Assembly (NCBI RefSeq): GCF_030369675.1
Contig: NZ_CP128477.1
Location: forward strand, 1,612,001-1,676,000
DNA length: 64,000 bases
From: Peteryoungia algae
Lineage (GTDB): Bacteria; Pseudomonadota; Alphaproteobacteria; Rhizobiales; Rhizobiaceae
Direction: 5' to 3'
Below are positions 36,975 to 46,416 of this stretch, piece after piece (position 1 is the stretch's first letter; each line of letters opens with the position of its first letter). The notes beneath the pieces were generated by a model, which had not been told where the DNA came from, searched no databases, and saw nothing but the letters and a program-made list of their open reading frames with translations. Made by a program: the position numbers and the translations under genes.

Positions 36975-37844
36975 ATGCCCCATACGATTCGCATCGAAAA
37001 CGCAGACCTCATCGTCGAGGTATCCACGCTCGGCGCGGAGATGCAGTCCCTGAAGACGGCCGACGGCCGAAACTGGCTGTGGAACGGCGACGCGACCTGG
37101 TGGACCGGGCGCTCGCCGATCCTCTTTCCGATCGTCGGCAAGGCGCCGGGGGATATGCTGGCGGTCAATGGCACGACCTATCCCATGGCCCAGCACGGCA
37201 TCGCACGGCGCCGCGAGTTCACGCTCGTCGAGCAGAACACGAACGCCTGCTGCCACGAACTCGCATCCACATCCGAGACCCGCGCAGTCTACCCCTTCGA
37301 TTTCCGCCTGACGCTGGAGCACCGCCTCGACGGCCGCAAACTGTCGGTGACTGCCACTGTCGAGAACACGGGCGACACACCCCTCCCCTTCGGCATCGGC
37401 TTTCACCCCGCCTTTCTCTGGCCGCTCCCGGGCGCGGAGAACAAACTTCATGCGGTGACACTCGACAATGGCGCCGAGCCCGGCGTGGTGCAGCTCGAAG
37501 ACGGGCTGATTGGAAAAACGCTGCCGACCTCTCCCTTCAAGGCCGGCCGGCTCGAACTTTCGCATTCGCTGTTCGACAACGATGCGCTCATCTTTCCGGA
37601 AGGCGGGGGAACCGCCCTCACCTACGGCGCCGAGGGCGGCCCCTCGCTCTTCTTCACCTTCCAGAACCTGCCCAATATTGCGCTCTGGCAAAAGCCCGGC
37701 GCGCCCTTCCTCTGCATCGAGCCCTGGCATGGCATGGCGGCGCATGCCGGCGGCACGGCGGAACTGGTCGAACGGCCTTACACGCTGGCGCTGGCGGCGG
37801 GAGATGCGATGCGGTTCGGGTTTTCAGTCGAGATCGGTCGCTGA
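36975..37844 (+). CDS. Aldose 1-epimerase family protein (LacX-like)
   Basis: 289 residues of the galactose mutarotase fold. Signature residues include QHGIARRREF (about 75-84) and FGIGFHPAF (about 139-147, catalytic-type His), and PNIALWQKPGAPFLCIEPW (about 235-255), the carboxylate region. Members of the LacX/YeaD group interconvert sugar anomers or act on phosphorylated or uncommon sugars. Alone on the plus strand, convergent with the GST gene. Confidence 0.87.
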   Translation: MPHTIRIENADLIVEVSTLGAEMQSLKTADGRNWLWNGDATWWTGRSPILFPIVGKAPGDMLAVNGTTYPMAQHGIARRREFTLVEQNTNACCHELASTSETRAVYPFDFRLTLEHRLDGRKLSVTATVENTGDTPLPFGIGFHPAFLWPLPGAENKLHAVTLDNGAEPGVVQLEDGLIGKTLPTSPFKAGRLELSHSLFDNDALIFPEGGGTALTYGAEGGPSLFFTFQNLPNIALWQKPGAPFLCIEPWHGMAAHAGGTAELVERPYTLALAAGDAMRFGFSVEIGR

Positions 37845-37870
37845 ATGCATGTCGCGGTGATGCGCCGTCA

Positions 37871-38506
37871 TCACCCGCCGGCGCTTGGCCTCGCGGGGAA
37901 CGGCTCCCGCCAGGCGGGGATCGTGTTGAGCTGATCATGCCAGCGCTTGATATGTTCGAAGTCGTCAAGCGGCAATCGCGCTGACCTCCAATAGGGTAAA
38001 GCCGCGGCCAGTGCGAAATCCGCAACGGACAGGCGATCGGCGACGACGAAGATCCTATGTGCGAGATGGCTGTCCAGTACCTGAGCAAACTGCCGGAGCT
38101 GGAGTTCGGCTTGCTCGACGACAGCAGGATCAGGAGCTTGCCCGAACAGCGGCCTAAGTTCGTTTTCGAACCACAGTGTCGCCGCATGCAACGTGAAATG
38201 ACTCGCGTCCCAGCTGAGCCAGCGCATCACATCGGGTTGTCGGTCGTCCTTCGGCCAGAAATCCGCGCCCGTCATGTCCGACAAGAAACACATGATCGCA
38301 TTCGCCTCCCACAGGCTTTGTCCGTCGCCATATTGCAGAACCGGGACTTTCCCATTGGGATTGAGCGCCAGGAACTCCGGCGTTCGCTGCTCGCCATTCG
38401 CCAAGTCGACGCGCACAAATTCGAGATCCGCATTGAGATAGCGCGCTGCAGCGCAGGCTTTTCGTGGGTTGAGCGTCTCGCAATAGAATAGCTTCATGGC
38501 GGTCAT
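37871..38506 (-). CDS. Glutathione S-transferase family protein
   Basis: 211 residues: N-terminal thioredoxin-like domain (1-78; MKLFYCETLNPRKACAAARYL, then NPNGKVPVLQYGDGQSLWEANAI with the cis-proline and glutathione Ser-type site) and a C-terminal helical domain (SVADFALAAALPYWR). The catalytic residue near the N-terminus is not a clear Tyr or Ser. I kept the ATG at 38506 because it overlaps the stop of the upstream decayed SRPBCC gene (ATGA). Confidence 0.9.
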   Translation of the reverse strand: MTAMKLFYCETLNPRKACAAARYLNADLEFVRVDLANGEQRTPEFLALNPNGKVPVLQYGDGQSLWEANAIMCFLSDMTGADFWPKDDRQPDVMRWLSWDASHFTLHAATLWFENELRPLFGQAPDPAVVEQAELQLRQFAQVLDSHLAHRIFVVADRLSVADFALAAALPYWRSARLPLDDFEHIKRWHDQLNTIPAWREPFPARPSAGG

Positions 38507-38776
38507 CGGAACTCACCCCCTCTATCCGTATCCGATAGGATCTCGGCCAGCCGTTCGAACGCCCCAGCCGTACTATCGAAGAATGCCTGGCGAACCTTCA
38601 TCAGCGTGCCGCCATCCTATTCGACCAGATCCACGGTCACAACTGTCTCCGGTGATCCTCGACCATCGGGCAGTTCCCAGGCATGGGTAGACACCAGCTT
38701 TTAAGGTGGAAATACCTCCAGATATTCGCCGCTGACCCAGTGCTCTTCGGCGCAGCAGAACGATCGGCATTCGCGT
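38503..38776 (-). pseudogene. Decayed SRPBCC (AHSA1-type) gene upstream of GST
   Basis: One minus-strand frame reads EEHWVSGEYLEVFPP, a TAA stop (38701-38703), then KLVSTHAWELPDGRGSPETV, then a TAG stop (38617-38619), then DGGTLMKVRQAFFD and ends at TGA 38503-38505. These are the middle and end of an AHSA1-type SRPBCC domain in order and in one frame. The N-terminal third is not recognisable. The final stop overlaps the GST start, so this was once the first gene of an SRPBCC-GST pair. Confidence 0.75.
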
Positions 38777-38862
38777 AACCCGAGCAGGTGCTAAACCGGA
38801 GTTTCGTTTGACGAGCCTTGCCACTAGACTGGTACCTCACAGATGGAATCGGAGACGCATGC

Positions 38863-40557
38863 ATGACCGACCTCACACGCCGCATCGACCAGGGCACCGG
38901 CCGCGAGCCGGCGGATATCGTGCTGAAGGGCGGGCGCTTCTTCGATCTGGTCACGGGCGAGCTCGTCACCTCCGATATCGCGATATCCGGCGAGACAATC
39001 ATCGGGACCATCGAGGATTATGAAGGTCGCGAAGTCATCGACATCACGGATAAGATCGTCGTGCCCGGCTTCATCGACACCCATCTGCACATCGAGAGTT
39101 CGCTGGTCACCCCGCATGAATTCGACCGTTGCGTCCTGCCTTATGGCGTGACGACCGTCATCTGCGATCCGCATGAGATCGCCAATGTGCTGGGCACGGA
39201 AGGCATTCAGTTCTTCCTCGATTCATCCGAACAGACGATCATGGACATCCGCGTCCAGCTCTCCTCCTGCGTGCCGGCGACGCACCTGGAAACCTCGGGC
39301 GCGGATCTGCCGATCGAACGTCTTCTGCCTTTCCGCGACCATCCGAAGGTCATCGGACTTGCCGAATTCATGAATTTTCCGGGCGTGATCCACAAGGATC
39401 CGATCTGTATGGCCAAGCTCGAGGCCTTTCAGGACGGCCATATCGACGGCCATTCGCCGCTGCTCTCGGGCCGGGACCTGAACGGCTATCTCTCCGCCCG
39501 CATCCGCACCGATCACGAATGCACGACGGCGGCCGAAGCCATGGAAAAGATCCGCAAGGGCATGCATATCCTTGTGCGCGAAGGCTCGGTGTCCAAGGAC
39601 CTGCACGCGCTGATGCCGATCCTCACCGAGCGGCTGTCGCCATTCCTGGCGCTCTGCACCGATGACCGCAACCCGCTCGACATCGCCGAACAGGGGCATC
39701 TCGACTACATGATCCGCGAGGCGATCAGACATGGCGTCGAGCCGCTCGCCGTCTATCGTGCCGCGTCGATCTCGGCCGCCCGCGCCTTCGGCCTGCGCGA
39801 TCGTGGCCTCGTGGCGCCAGGCTGGCGCGCCGATCTCGTCGTCATCGACTCACTGGAGAACTGCAAGGCCGAGATGGTGTTTTCCGCCGGTCGCCGGGTG
39901 ACCGACGCCCTCTTCGCCGCACGCAAGGACGTGGCTCCGGTCGGCCTCGACAGCGTCCAGGCGCGTATCGTCAAGGCCGCCGATTTCGGCGTGCCGGTCG
40001 CGGAAGGCGAGACGCCCGTCATCGGCGTGATGCCCGGCAAGATCATCACCGAACACCGCCGTTACCGCCTGCCGACCTCGGGCAACCAGACCGCCGTCGA
40101 TCTCGAAAACGATGTGATCAAGGTCGCCGTCATCGAGCGTCATGGCAAGAACGGCAACCATGCCAACGGCTTCGTTCAGGGTTTTGGCCTGAAGAAGGGC
40201 GCGATCGCCTCGACCGTCGGCCATGACAGCCACAATATCTGCGTCGTCGGCGTCTCCGAGGAAGACATGGCGCTCGCGGCAAACAGGCTGGGCGAAATCA
40301 AGGGCGGCTTCGTCGTGGTGGAGGATGGCAAGGTGACCGGCGAAATCCCGCTCCCCGTCGCCGGCCTGATGAGTCTCGAACCCTATGAGAGCGTGCGCGA
40401 CACGTTGCACGACTTGAGAAAATCGGCCTATGCCCTTGGAACGACTCTCGAAGAGCCATTCCTCCAGGTCGCTTTCCTGCCACTACCGGTCATTCCGCAT
40501 TTGAAGATTTCCGACAAGGGCATGGTCGATGTCGACCAGTTCAGGCTGATCGGGTGA
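38863..40557 (+). CDS. ade: Adenine deaminase
   Basis: 564-residue amidohydrolase converting adenine to hypoxanthine plus ammonia. Metal-binding DTHLHIESS (about 71) and [27 protein letters not shown] follow the N-terminal beta domain, and [32 protein letters not shown] is the C-terminal adenine-deaminase region. GGAG precedes ATG 38863 at a slightly long spacing. It complements the guanine/xanthine pathway at 53.8-63.4 kb. Confidence 0.95.
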   Translation: MTDLTRRIDQGTGREPADIVLKGGRFFDLVTGELVTSDIAISGETIIGTIEDYEGREVIDITDKIVVPGFIDTHLHIESSLVTPHEFDRCVLPYGVTTVICDPHEIANVLGTEGIQFFLDSSEQTIMDIRVQLSSCVPATHLETSGADLPIERLLPFRDHPKVIGLAEFMNFPGVIHKDPICMAKLEAFQDGHIDGHSPLLSGRDLNGYLSARIRTDHECTTAAEAMEKIRKGMHILVREGSVSKDLHALMPILTERLSPFLALCTDDRNPLDIAEQGHLDYMIREAIRHGVEPLAVYRAASISAARAFGLRDRGLVAPGWRADLVVIDSLENCKAEMVFSAGRRVTDALFAARKDVAPVGLDSVQARIVKAADFGVPVAEGETPVIGVMPGKIITEHRRYRLPTSGNQTAVDLENDVIKVAVIERHGKNGNHANGFVQGFGLKKGAIASTVGHDSHNICVVGVSEEDMALAANRLGEIKGGFVVVEDGKVTGEIPLPVAGLMSLEPYESVRDTLHDLRKSAYALGTTLEEPFLQVAFLPLPVIPHLKISDKGMVDVDQFRLIG

Positions 40558-40595
40558 GGATGGGATCTGGGTCTGGATCCGCTCCCTTGTCGACC

Positions 40596-40742
40596 ATGAC
40601 AAACTGGCCTGTCATTGATCACAACGTGGTAAAAGGCCCATGGTCCTGCCGCATCACGCAGGAACATAGGAATGTCTACGCCGTTGTCGGCGCAGGTGAA
40701 GACCAGACGCTTGTCGTCATGCAATTCTGTTCCCACTTCTGA
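40596..40742 (+). pseudogene. C-terminal remnant of a YoeB-like toxin gene
   Basis: The frame reads KGPWSCRITQEHRNVYAVVG and ends in TLVVMQFCSHF then stop. This matches the last third of YoeB/Txe toxins (the WSRRIT-EHRLVYAV and C-terminal YHY region), but the N-terminal two thirds are missing and the terminal Tyr and Arg residues have changed. No YefM antitoxin is adjacent. Best read as a relic, not a working toxin. Confidence 0.55.
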
Positions 40743-40751
40743 CGAGGCTCC

Positions 40752-41540
40752 ATGGTATCCGACACCGAGAACCATCAGACAATTCCCCTGCGCCAGCGCC
40801 TGACGCGCCTGTACTACGGGCGCTCCACCGGCGCCATCCGCTTCCAGTTCGCACTGATGGTGATCGACCTCGCCATCATCGGCTTCTTCCTTGCCGGCCC
40901 CTATCTGCGTGACCGGCCGAGCTACCTCATCCTGGATTATGCCATCGCGGCCTGGATCGCGGTCGAGATCCTTGCCCAATTGGCGGCCTCGCGCACGACC
41001 CGCGGCTTCCTGATGCGGCCGATGACCTGGGTCGACATCTTCGTGCTCGGCACGCTGCTCTTTCCGCAATGGCTGTTCAACTTCGCCTTCCTGCGCGTTG
41101 CCCGCATCTGGGCAGTGGCCCAGCGGCCGATCTTCACGCTGATGCTGCGCAGGCTGGGCTTGAAGGAACAGACGGATGTGGTCACGTCCTTCATCAACCT
41201 CTTCGTCTTCCTCTTCCTGGTGACGGGCTTCGTCTATACCTTCTTCTTCTATGCTGAAGATGCCGGTACCGGCTTCATCGATGCGCTCTACTTCACCGTG
41301 GCAACGGTGACGACGACCGGCTTCGGTGACATCACCCTGCCCGGCCCCTTCGGCAAGCTGACGTCGATCGTGACCATGATCATCGGCATCTCCCTGTTCG
41401 TTCGGCTGGCCCAGTCGATTGTCCGCCCCTACAAGGTGACATTCCCCTGCCCCGAATGCGGATTGCAGCGGCACGATGCGGACGCGGTCCACTGCAAGGC
41501 CTGCGGCCACACACTGAACATCCCCGACGACGGGCTGTGA
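40752..41540 (+). CDS. Potassium-type ion channel with a C-terminal zinc ribbon
   Basis: 262 residues with four to six membrane helices and a pore: TVTTTGFGDI (about 185-195) is a K+ selectivity filter of the GFGD type. After the last helix a compact domain CPECG...CKACG (about 233-251) forms a zinc-ribbon, unusual for a bacterial channel. The residues ahead of it (VRPYKVTF) look like a linker. Gating signal unknown. It lies nine bases after the toxin relic and does not overlap ade. Confidence 0.85.
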   Translation: MVSDTENHQTIPLRQRLTRLYYGRSTGAIRFQFALMVIDLAIIGFFLAGPYLRDRPSYLILDYAIAAWIAVEILAQLAASRTTRGFLMRPMTWVDIFVLGTLLFPQWLFNFAFLRVARIWAVAQRPIFTLMLRRLGLKEQTDVVTSFINLFVFLFLVTGFVYTFFFYAEDAGTGFIDALYFTVATVTTTGFGDITLPGPFGKLTSIVTMIIGISLFVRLAQSIVRPYKVTFPCPECGLQRHDADAVHCKACGHTLNIPDDGL

Positions 41541-41544
41541 TCGT

Positions 41545-41997
41545 TCAAAGTGCCTTGCGGAAATAGACGACACGCTGCGTTTCGTCGAAACCGAGTGCCG
41601 CATGCATGGCATGGGACGTCGTATTGTCGAGACTGGCATCGGAGCCGAGTTCGCTCAGGCCCATCGACCGCGCCCAATCGCTGACGGCCGACACAAGCAA
41701 TCGCGCAACTCCGGTCCGGCGTGCAGATGGCAGAACGATGATGCCTTCAAGGAAGGCGACAGGCGATGTCTGGCAGCCGTTGACATAGTCGAAGCGGATA
41801 CTGGCCTCGGCAAGCCCGATGGCCCGTCCGTCAGGATCGAAACAGAGGAAGGCGACGAGCCGCTCCGGCTTCTCCAGCGCCTCGGCGATTTCCCCCCGAT
41901 GACCGTCGAGCGCGAGGTGCGGCCAGAGCGCATGGCGCAGATCGGTCCAGGCATCAAGATCCCGAGGCCCGGCTATGCGCACGAAATGCCCCGTCAC
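41545..41997 (-). CDS. Aminoglycoside 6'-N-acetyltransferase-like GNAT protein
   Basis: 150 residues, GNAT fold. The segment EASIRFDYVNGCQTSPVAFL, then EGIIVLPSARRTGVARLL, then SDASLDNTTSHAMHAALGF and VVYFRKAL follows AAC(6') enzymes such as the Acinetobacter chromosomal group closely, as I recall them. It could acetylate aminoglycosides or an unknown amine. GTG start at 41997 overlaps the stop of the alpha-glucosidase gene, so the two are cotranscribed. Resistance is not implied without testing. Confidence 0.83.
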   Translation of the reverse strand: MTGHFVRIAGPRDLDAWTDLRHALWPHLALDGHRGEIAEALEKPERLVAFLCFDPDGRAIGLAEASIRFDYVNGCQTSPVAFLEGIIVLPSARRTGVARLLVSAVSDWARSMGLSELGSDASLDNTTSHAMHAALGFDETQRVVYFRKAL

Positions 41998-43655
41998 GAC
42001 ACCCTCGCGCAGATGCCGTCGAGCGGTCCGAGCCTGATCTCGCCATCAACCACCGTGCCCTTCAGGCCGGGCATGGAGAGGATTTCCTGCACGGTATCTC
42101 CGTTGGGGACCGTCAAGATCTGCGGTCCGCGCCGCAGATTGAAGACGAAGAGAAGACGTTCGGGACCGTGCGTCCGGACAAAGGCAAGCACATCCTCATT
42201 GGTCGCGACGAAATGCATGTCACCGTCGAGCAGTGCCTCGTGCTGCTTGCGAAAGGCGAGCGTGGCACGGTAATGCGCAAGCACCGAGCCTGCATCCTTC
42301 TCCTGGGCATCGACAGCGAGTGACAGGTGCTCGACCGGCACCGGCAACCAGGGCTTCGCGCTGGAAAAGCCGGCATGAGCCTTGCCCTTTTCCCAGACCA
42401 TCGGCGTGCGGCATCCATCGCGCCCCTTGAAGGCCGGCCAGAAGCGGATGCCATAGGGATCGCGCAGATCCTCGAAGGTCAGCTCCGCCTCCGGCAAGCC
42501 CAGCTCCTCGCCCTGATAGAGGCAGATCGAGCCGCGCAGGGCCGCAAGCACGGAGGCCGCAAGCTTGGCCACCGCCACCCGCTCGCCGGCTTCCTGGACG
42601 AAGCGGCTGACATGCCGTGTCACATCATGATTGGAAAAGGCCCAGCAGACCCAGCCGTCCTTCACCTGCTTCTGGAAGCTTTCGACGCAGTGGCGGATAT
42701 GGCTCGGGGTGAAGTCGGGCCCGAGCAGGTCGAAGGTGTAGCACATGTGCAGCTTGTCGCCGCCGGACGTATAGGCCGCCACCGTCTTCAGGGAGCGTGC
42801 CCCGTCGCCGACCTCGCCGACCGTGGTGCGATGCGGATACTGGTCGAGCAGCGCCCGGAAGCGTTTGAGGAACTCGATATTCTCCGGTTGGGTCTTGTCG
42901 TAGAGATGGCTCTGCATGCCGTAAGGGTTCACATCGGGCGCATCGAGCCCGGCCTCTTCACTGTCGGGCACGTGGGGCGGATTGTCCCTCAGTTCCTTGT
43001 CGTGGAAATAGTAATTGACCGTATCGAGCCGGAAGCCGTCAATGCCCCGGTCGAGCCAGAACTTCACCGCATCCAGAACCGCGTCCTGAACCTCGCGATT
43101 GTGGAAGTTGAGGTCGGGCTGCGAGGCAAGGAAGTTGTGCATGTAATATTGCTTGCGAACGCCGTCCCATTCCCAGGCGGGACCACCGAAGACCGACAGC
43201 CAGTTGTTGGGCGCGGTACCATCGGGTTTGGCAGCGGCCCAGACGAACCAGTCGGCTTTCGCATTGTCGCGGCTGGTGCGGCTTTCCTTGAACCAGGGAT
43301 GCTGGTCGGACGTGTGCGAGATCACCTGATCGATGATCACCTTCAGCCCGAGCCGCTTTGCCTCCGTCATCATCTGGTCGAAATCGGCAAGCGTCCCGAA
43401 CATCGGATCGACGTCGCAATAGTCCGACACGTCGTAGCCCATGTCCGCCTGCGGCGAAGTGAAGAAGGGCGAGAGCCAGATGGCATCGACCCCGAGGGAG
43501 GCGATATAAGGCAGCCGCTCGATGATGCCCTTGATATCCCCGATACCGTCGCCATCCGTATCCTGGAAGGAGCGCGGATAGACCTGATAGATGACGGCAC
43601 CCCGCCACCAGTCGGCAGTCTTGGAACGGGCGGCCTTGGAGTGAGACTTGGTCAT
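41994..43655 (-). CDS. GH13 alpha-glucosidase
   Basis: 553 residues, alpha-amylase fold. DGFRLDTVNY (about 205, nucleophile Asp), VGEVGDG (about 280, acid/base Glu) and FSNHDVTR (about 343, transition-state Asp) give a complete catalytic triad. No signal peptide, so it acts in the cytoplasm, like AglA of rhizobia that hydrolyses sucrose, maltose or trehalulose-type sugars imported by an ABC system. ATG 43655 (MTKSHSK) is preferred; the open frame to 43985 overlaps the Pho-box-like region. Confidence 0.93.
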   Translation of the reverse strand: MTKSHSKAARSKTADWWRGAVIYQVYPRSFQDTDGDGIGDIKGIIERLPYIASLGVDAIWLSPFFTSPQADMGYDVSDYCDVDPMFGTLADFDQMMTEAKRLGLKVIIDQVISHTSDQHPWFKESRTSRDNAKADWFVWAAAKPDGTAPNNWLSVFGGPAWEWDGVRKQYYMHNFLASQPDLNFHNREVQDAVLDAVKFWLDRGIDGFRLDTVNYYFHDKELRDNPPHVPDSEEAGLDAPDVNPYGMQSHLYDKTQPENIEFLKRFRALLDQYPHRTTVGEVGDGARSLKTVAAYTSGGDKLHMCYTFDLLGPDFTPSHIRHCVESFQKQVKDGWVCWAFSNHDVTRHVSRFVQEAGERVAVAKLAASVLAALRGSICLYQGEELGLPEAELTFEDLRDPYGIRFWPAFKGRDGCRTPMVWEKGKAHAGFSSAKPWLPVPVEHLSLAVDAQEKDAGSVLAHYRATLAFRKQHEALLDGDMHFVATNEDVLAFVRTHGPERLLFVFNLRRGPQILTVPNGDTVQEILSMPGLKGTVVDGEIRLGPLDGICARVS

Positions 43656-43747
43656 GGGCGTGTCCTTCGGCGGGAATCGATCTCGAACGGCGTCGAACTC
43701 TAGGCAACCGACTTGTGTCGCCAAAGTCAAACGCCCCTCTGCGCGCA

Positions 43748-43765
43748 CTGACATGAAGCTGTAAT
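43748..43765 (+). promoter_or_regulatory. Pho-box-like direct repeat upstream of the glycosyltransferase
   Basis: CTGACAT-GAAG-CTGTAAT: two 7-mers each one mismatch from CTGTCAT, 11 bases apart, exactly the PhoB box spacing. It lies 80 bases upstream of the likely ATG (43846). Confidence 0.6.
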
Positions 43766-43845
43766 CTTCCCCTCCCATAAGGCGGGAAGAGCTTGTGAAG
43801 CAGAATCGCCGCTTGGGCGGCCGATCGGATGAGGGCGGACACGCC

Positions 43846-44940
43846 ATGCCGAGACTGACCATCGTCACCGATGCCTGGCACCCGCAGGTGAACGGTGTCG
43901 TCCGCTCCATAGAGACCACCAACCGCGAGCTGCACAAGATGGGCATCGAGGTGTCGATGATCACTCCGGAGCAGTTCCGCAGCATTCCGATGCCGACCTA
44001 TCCGGAAATCCGGCTGTCGCTCGCGCTTCCCGGCCGAATCGGCCGCATGATCGAGGCGCAGCAGCCGGATTATGTGCATATCGCCACCGAAGGCCCGCTG
44101 GGGCTCATGGCGCGGCACTGGTGCCTGCGCAACAAGCGCCCCTTTTCCACCACCTATCACACCCGGTTTCCGGAATATGTCGCGGCCCGCCTGCCGGTAC
44201 CGCTGTCCTGGCTCTATGCCTTTGTACGCTGGTTTCACAATCGCGGCGGCGCCTGCATGGTGGCCACCGAGAGCCTGCGGCGGGAACTGGCCGCTCGGGG
44301 CATCAATAATCTCTGCCTCTGGAGCCGCGGCATCGACACCGCTCTCTTCCGCCCGCGCGAAAAGGCCGAAAGACCCTTCGGCCTTGCCCGCCCGGTCTTC
44401 ATGACGGTCGGCCGCGTCGCAGTGGAGAAGAACCTTCCGGCCTTCCTCGATCTCGACTTGCCCGGTTCGAAAGTGGTCGTGGGTGATGGACCGGCCCGCG
44501 CCGACTTGCAGGCACGCTATCCAGATGTGCTGTTCACCGGGGTAAAGCATGGAGAGGATCTGGCCCGCGCCTATTCGCAGGCCGATGTCTTCGTCTTCCC
44601 GTCGAAAACCGACACCTTCGGCAACACGATCCTGGAAGCGCTCGCTTCGGGCGTGCCCGTGGCCGGCTACCCGGTGACCGGGCCCATCGACATCATCCCG
44701 GCAGGTTCAAACGCGGGCGCACTCGATCACGACCTCGCAATCGCCTGCATGGCAGCCCTGAAAGCGTCGCCTGCTTCGGCCCGCGGGCTGGCCGAGACCT
44801 ATTCCTGGCAAGCGGCCACCGAACAATTCTTCGACAATGTCGTGGAAGCCAAGGAGCAGCGCCGCAAGCGGGGCCTGCGGCAGCGTTTTGGAGCCCGCCC
44901 GGCAGAGCTGGACGCCCACGGACATCCCGCCACCGAGTGA
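43846..44940 (+). CDS. GT4-type glycosyltransferase, possible lipid glycosyltransferase
   Basis: 364 residues: two Rossmann domains, DAWHPQVNGVVRSIETTNREL at the start, TVGRVAVEKNLPAFLDL (about 188) and FPSKTDTFGNTILEALASGVPVAGYPVTGP (about 250), with the C-terminal EX7E-type region FGNTILEALASG. This form is shared with bacterial diacylglycerol/lipid glycosyltransferases, including the rhizobial enzyme that makes phosphate-free glycolipids under phosphate starvation. The upstream Pho-box-like repeat supports that reading, but sugar and acceptor are inferred. The in-frame GTG 43795 is less likely as start. Confidence 0.8.
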   Translation: MPRLTIVTDAWHPQVNGVVRSIETTNRELHKMGIEVSMITPEQFRSIPMPTYPEIRLSLALPGRIGRMIEAQQPDYVHIATEGPLGLMARHWCLRNKRPFSTTYHTRFPEYVAARLPVPLSWLYAFVRWFHNRGGACMVATESLRRELAARGINNLCLWSRGIDTALFRPREKAERPFGLARPVFMTVGRVAVEKNLPAFLDLDLPGSKVVVGDGPARADLQARYPDVLFTGVKHGEDLARAYSQADVFVFPSKTDTFGNTILEALASGVPVAGYPVTGPIDIIPAGSNAGALDHDLAIACMAALKASPASARGLAETYSWQAATEQFFDNVVEAKEQRRKRGLRQRFGARPAELDAHGHPATE

Positions 44941-44949
44941 CAGCCCGGA

Positions 44950-46377
44950 TCAGCGGCGCCTCTTGCGCCCTTCGAACGGGTTTTCGCCCGCCTTGAAGTG
45001 GATGCGGATCGGCACGCCCGGCATGTCGAAATCGGCGCGCAGACCATTGGTCAGGTATCGCACATAACTTTCCGGAAGCGCATCGGGACGCGTGCAGGAG
45101 ATCATGAAGGCCGGCGGGCGGGCCTTGACCTGGGTCATGTATTTCAGCTTCAAGCGACGGCCGGAGACCGCCGGTGGCGGATGCTGGGTCGTGACAGCGT
45201 CGAGCCAGCGATTGAGCTTGGCGGTCGAGATGCGCTTGTTCCACACCTTGTCGGTGTCGATGATATTCTGCATCAGCTTCTCGAGCCCGTAACCGGTCTG
45301 GCCGGACATCGGGATGGCGCGGATGCCGCGCGCCTGCGGCAGAAGCCGCTCGGTCTTCTCGCGCAGTTCCGTCAACAACGCCTGTGGATCGTCGATCAGA
45401 TCCCACTTGTTGAAGGCGAGCACCGCAGCGCGGCCCTCACGCAGGCAGAGGTCGACGATCTGCAGGTCCTGCTTTTCGAACGGAATGGTCGCATCGAAGA
45501 CGATGACGACAGTTTCGGCAAAGCGGATAGCGCGTAGCGCATCGGCGACGGACAGCTTTTCGAGCTTTTCCTGCACGCGCGCCTTCCGACGCATGCCGGC
45601 GGTGTCGAACATCCTGATGGTGCGGCCGCGCCAGTCCCATTCAACCGAGATCGAATCGCGGGTGATGCCTGCCTCGGGGCCCGTCAGCAGCCGGTCCTCA
45701 CCGAGGAAGCGGTTGATCAGTGTCGATTTTCCGGCATTCGGGCGGCCGACGATCGCAACGCGCAGCGGCTTGGTTTCGTCATATTCGGGTTCAACCTCGT
45801 CTTCTTCGCCGTCGAGGTCATCGTCCTGCGGAAGAAGGACATTCGTCTCGGCGACATCCTCGTCCTCGGGAAAGGCGCGTTCCTCGCCGATCGCTTCGAC
45901 GATCGCGTCGCGCAGGTCGATCATGCCCTGGCCGTGTTCGGCTGAGATCGGCACCGGTTCGCCGAGTCCCAGAGTATAGGCGTCGTAGAAGCCCGCATCC
46001 GAGCCGCGCGCCTCCGACTTGTTGGCCACCAGCACAACGGGCCGTCCGCGACGGCGCAGCATTTCGGCAAGCGCCTGATCGACAGGCGTCAGGCCGTACT
46101 TGGCATCGACGACAAACAGCGTCAGATCGGCCTCGTCGATGGCCATTTCCGTCTGGGCGCGCATGCGCCCCTGCAGCGTCTCAGGCCCGGCCTCTTCGAG
46201 ACCGGCCGTATCGATGATGGTGAAACGCAGGTCCACGAGCTTGGCCTCGCCCGGACGGCGGTCACGGGTGACGCCGGGGGTATCGTCGACCAACGCCAGC
46301 TTCTTCCCGACGAGGCGGTTGAAGAGCGTGGACTTGCCGACATTCGGGCGACCGACGATGGCGACTGTGAAACTCAT
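44950..46377 (-). CDS. der: Ribosome-associated GTPase Der (EngA)
   Basis: 475 residues with two tandem GTPase domains needed for 50S ribosome assembly. First P-loop GRPNVGKST at 9-17, second GRPNAGKST at about 209; NKSE and FNKWD are the guanine-binding motifs. The acidic linker ([30 protein letters not shown]) is rich in Asp/Glu. The KH-like domain fills the end (about 390-475). It follows the YfgM-like gene, matching the yfgM/der synteny of many proteobacteria. Confidence 0.97.
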   Translation of the reverse strand: MSFTVAIVGRPNVGKSTLFNRLVGKKLALVDDTPGVTRDRRPGEAKLVDLRFTIIDTAGLEEAGPETLQGRMRAQTEMAIDEADLTLFVVDAKYGLTPVDQALAEMLRRRGRPVVLVANKSEARGSDAGFYDAYTLGLGEPVPISAEHGQGMIDLRDAIVEAIGEERAFPEDEDVAETNVLLPQDDDLDGEEDEVEPEYDETKPLRVAIVGRPNAGKSTLINRFLGEDRLLTGPEAGITRDSISVEWDWRGRTIRMFDTAGMRRKARVQEKLEKLSVADALRAIRFAETVVIVFDATIPFEKQDLQIVDLCLREGRAAVLAFNKWDLIDDPQALLTELREKTERLLPQARGIRAIPMSGQTGYGLEKLMQNIIDTDKVWNKRISTAKLNRWLDAVTTQHPPPAVSGRRLKLKYMTQVKARPPAFMISCTRPDALPESYVRYLTNGLRADFDMPGVPIRIHFKAGENPFEGRKRRR

Positions 46378-46416
46378 GGGAACGCTAGCTTTCCGGCCTT
46401 CAAGGCCTTGTTGTTG

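Noticed and set aside
40428..41639. 403-codon open frame on the minus strand
   Set aside because: Antisense to the ion channel; His/Asp/Glu-rich product looks like a complement artefact.
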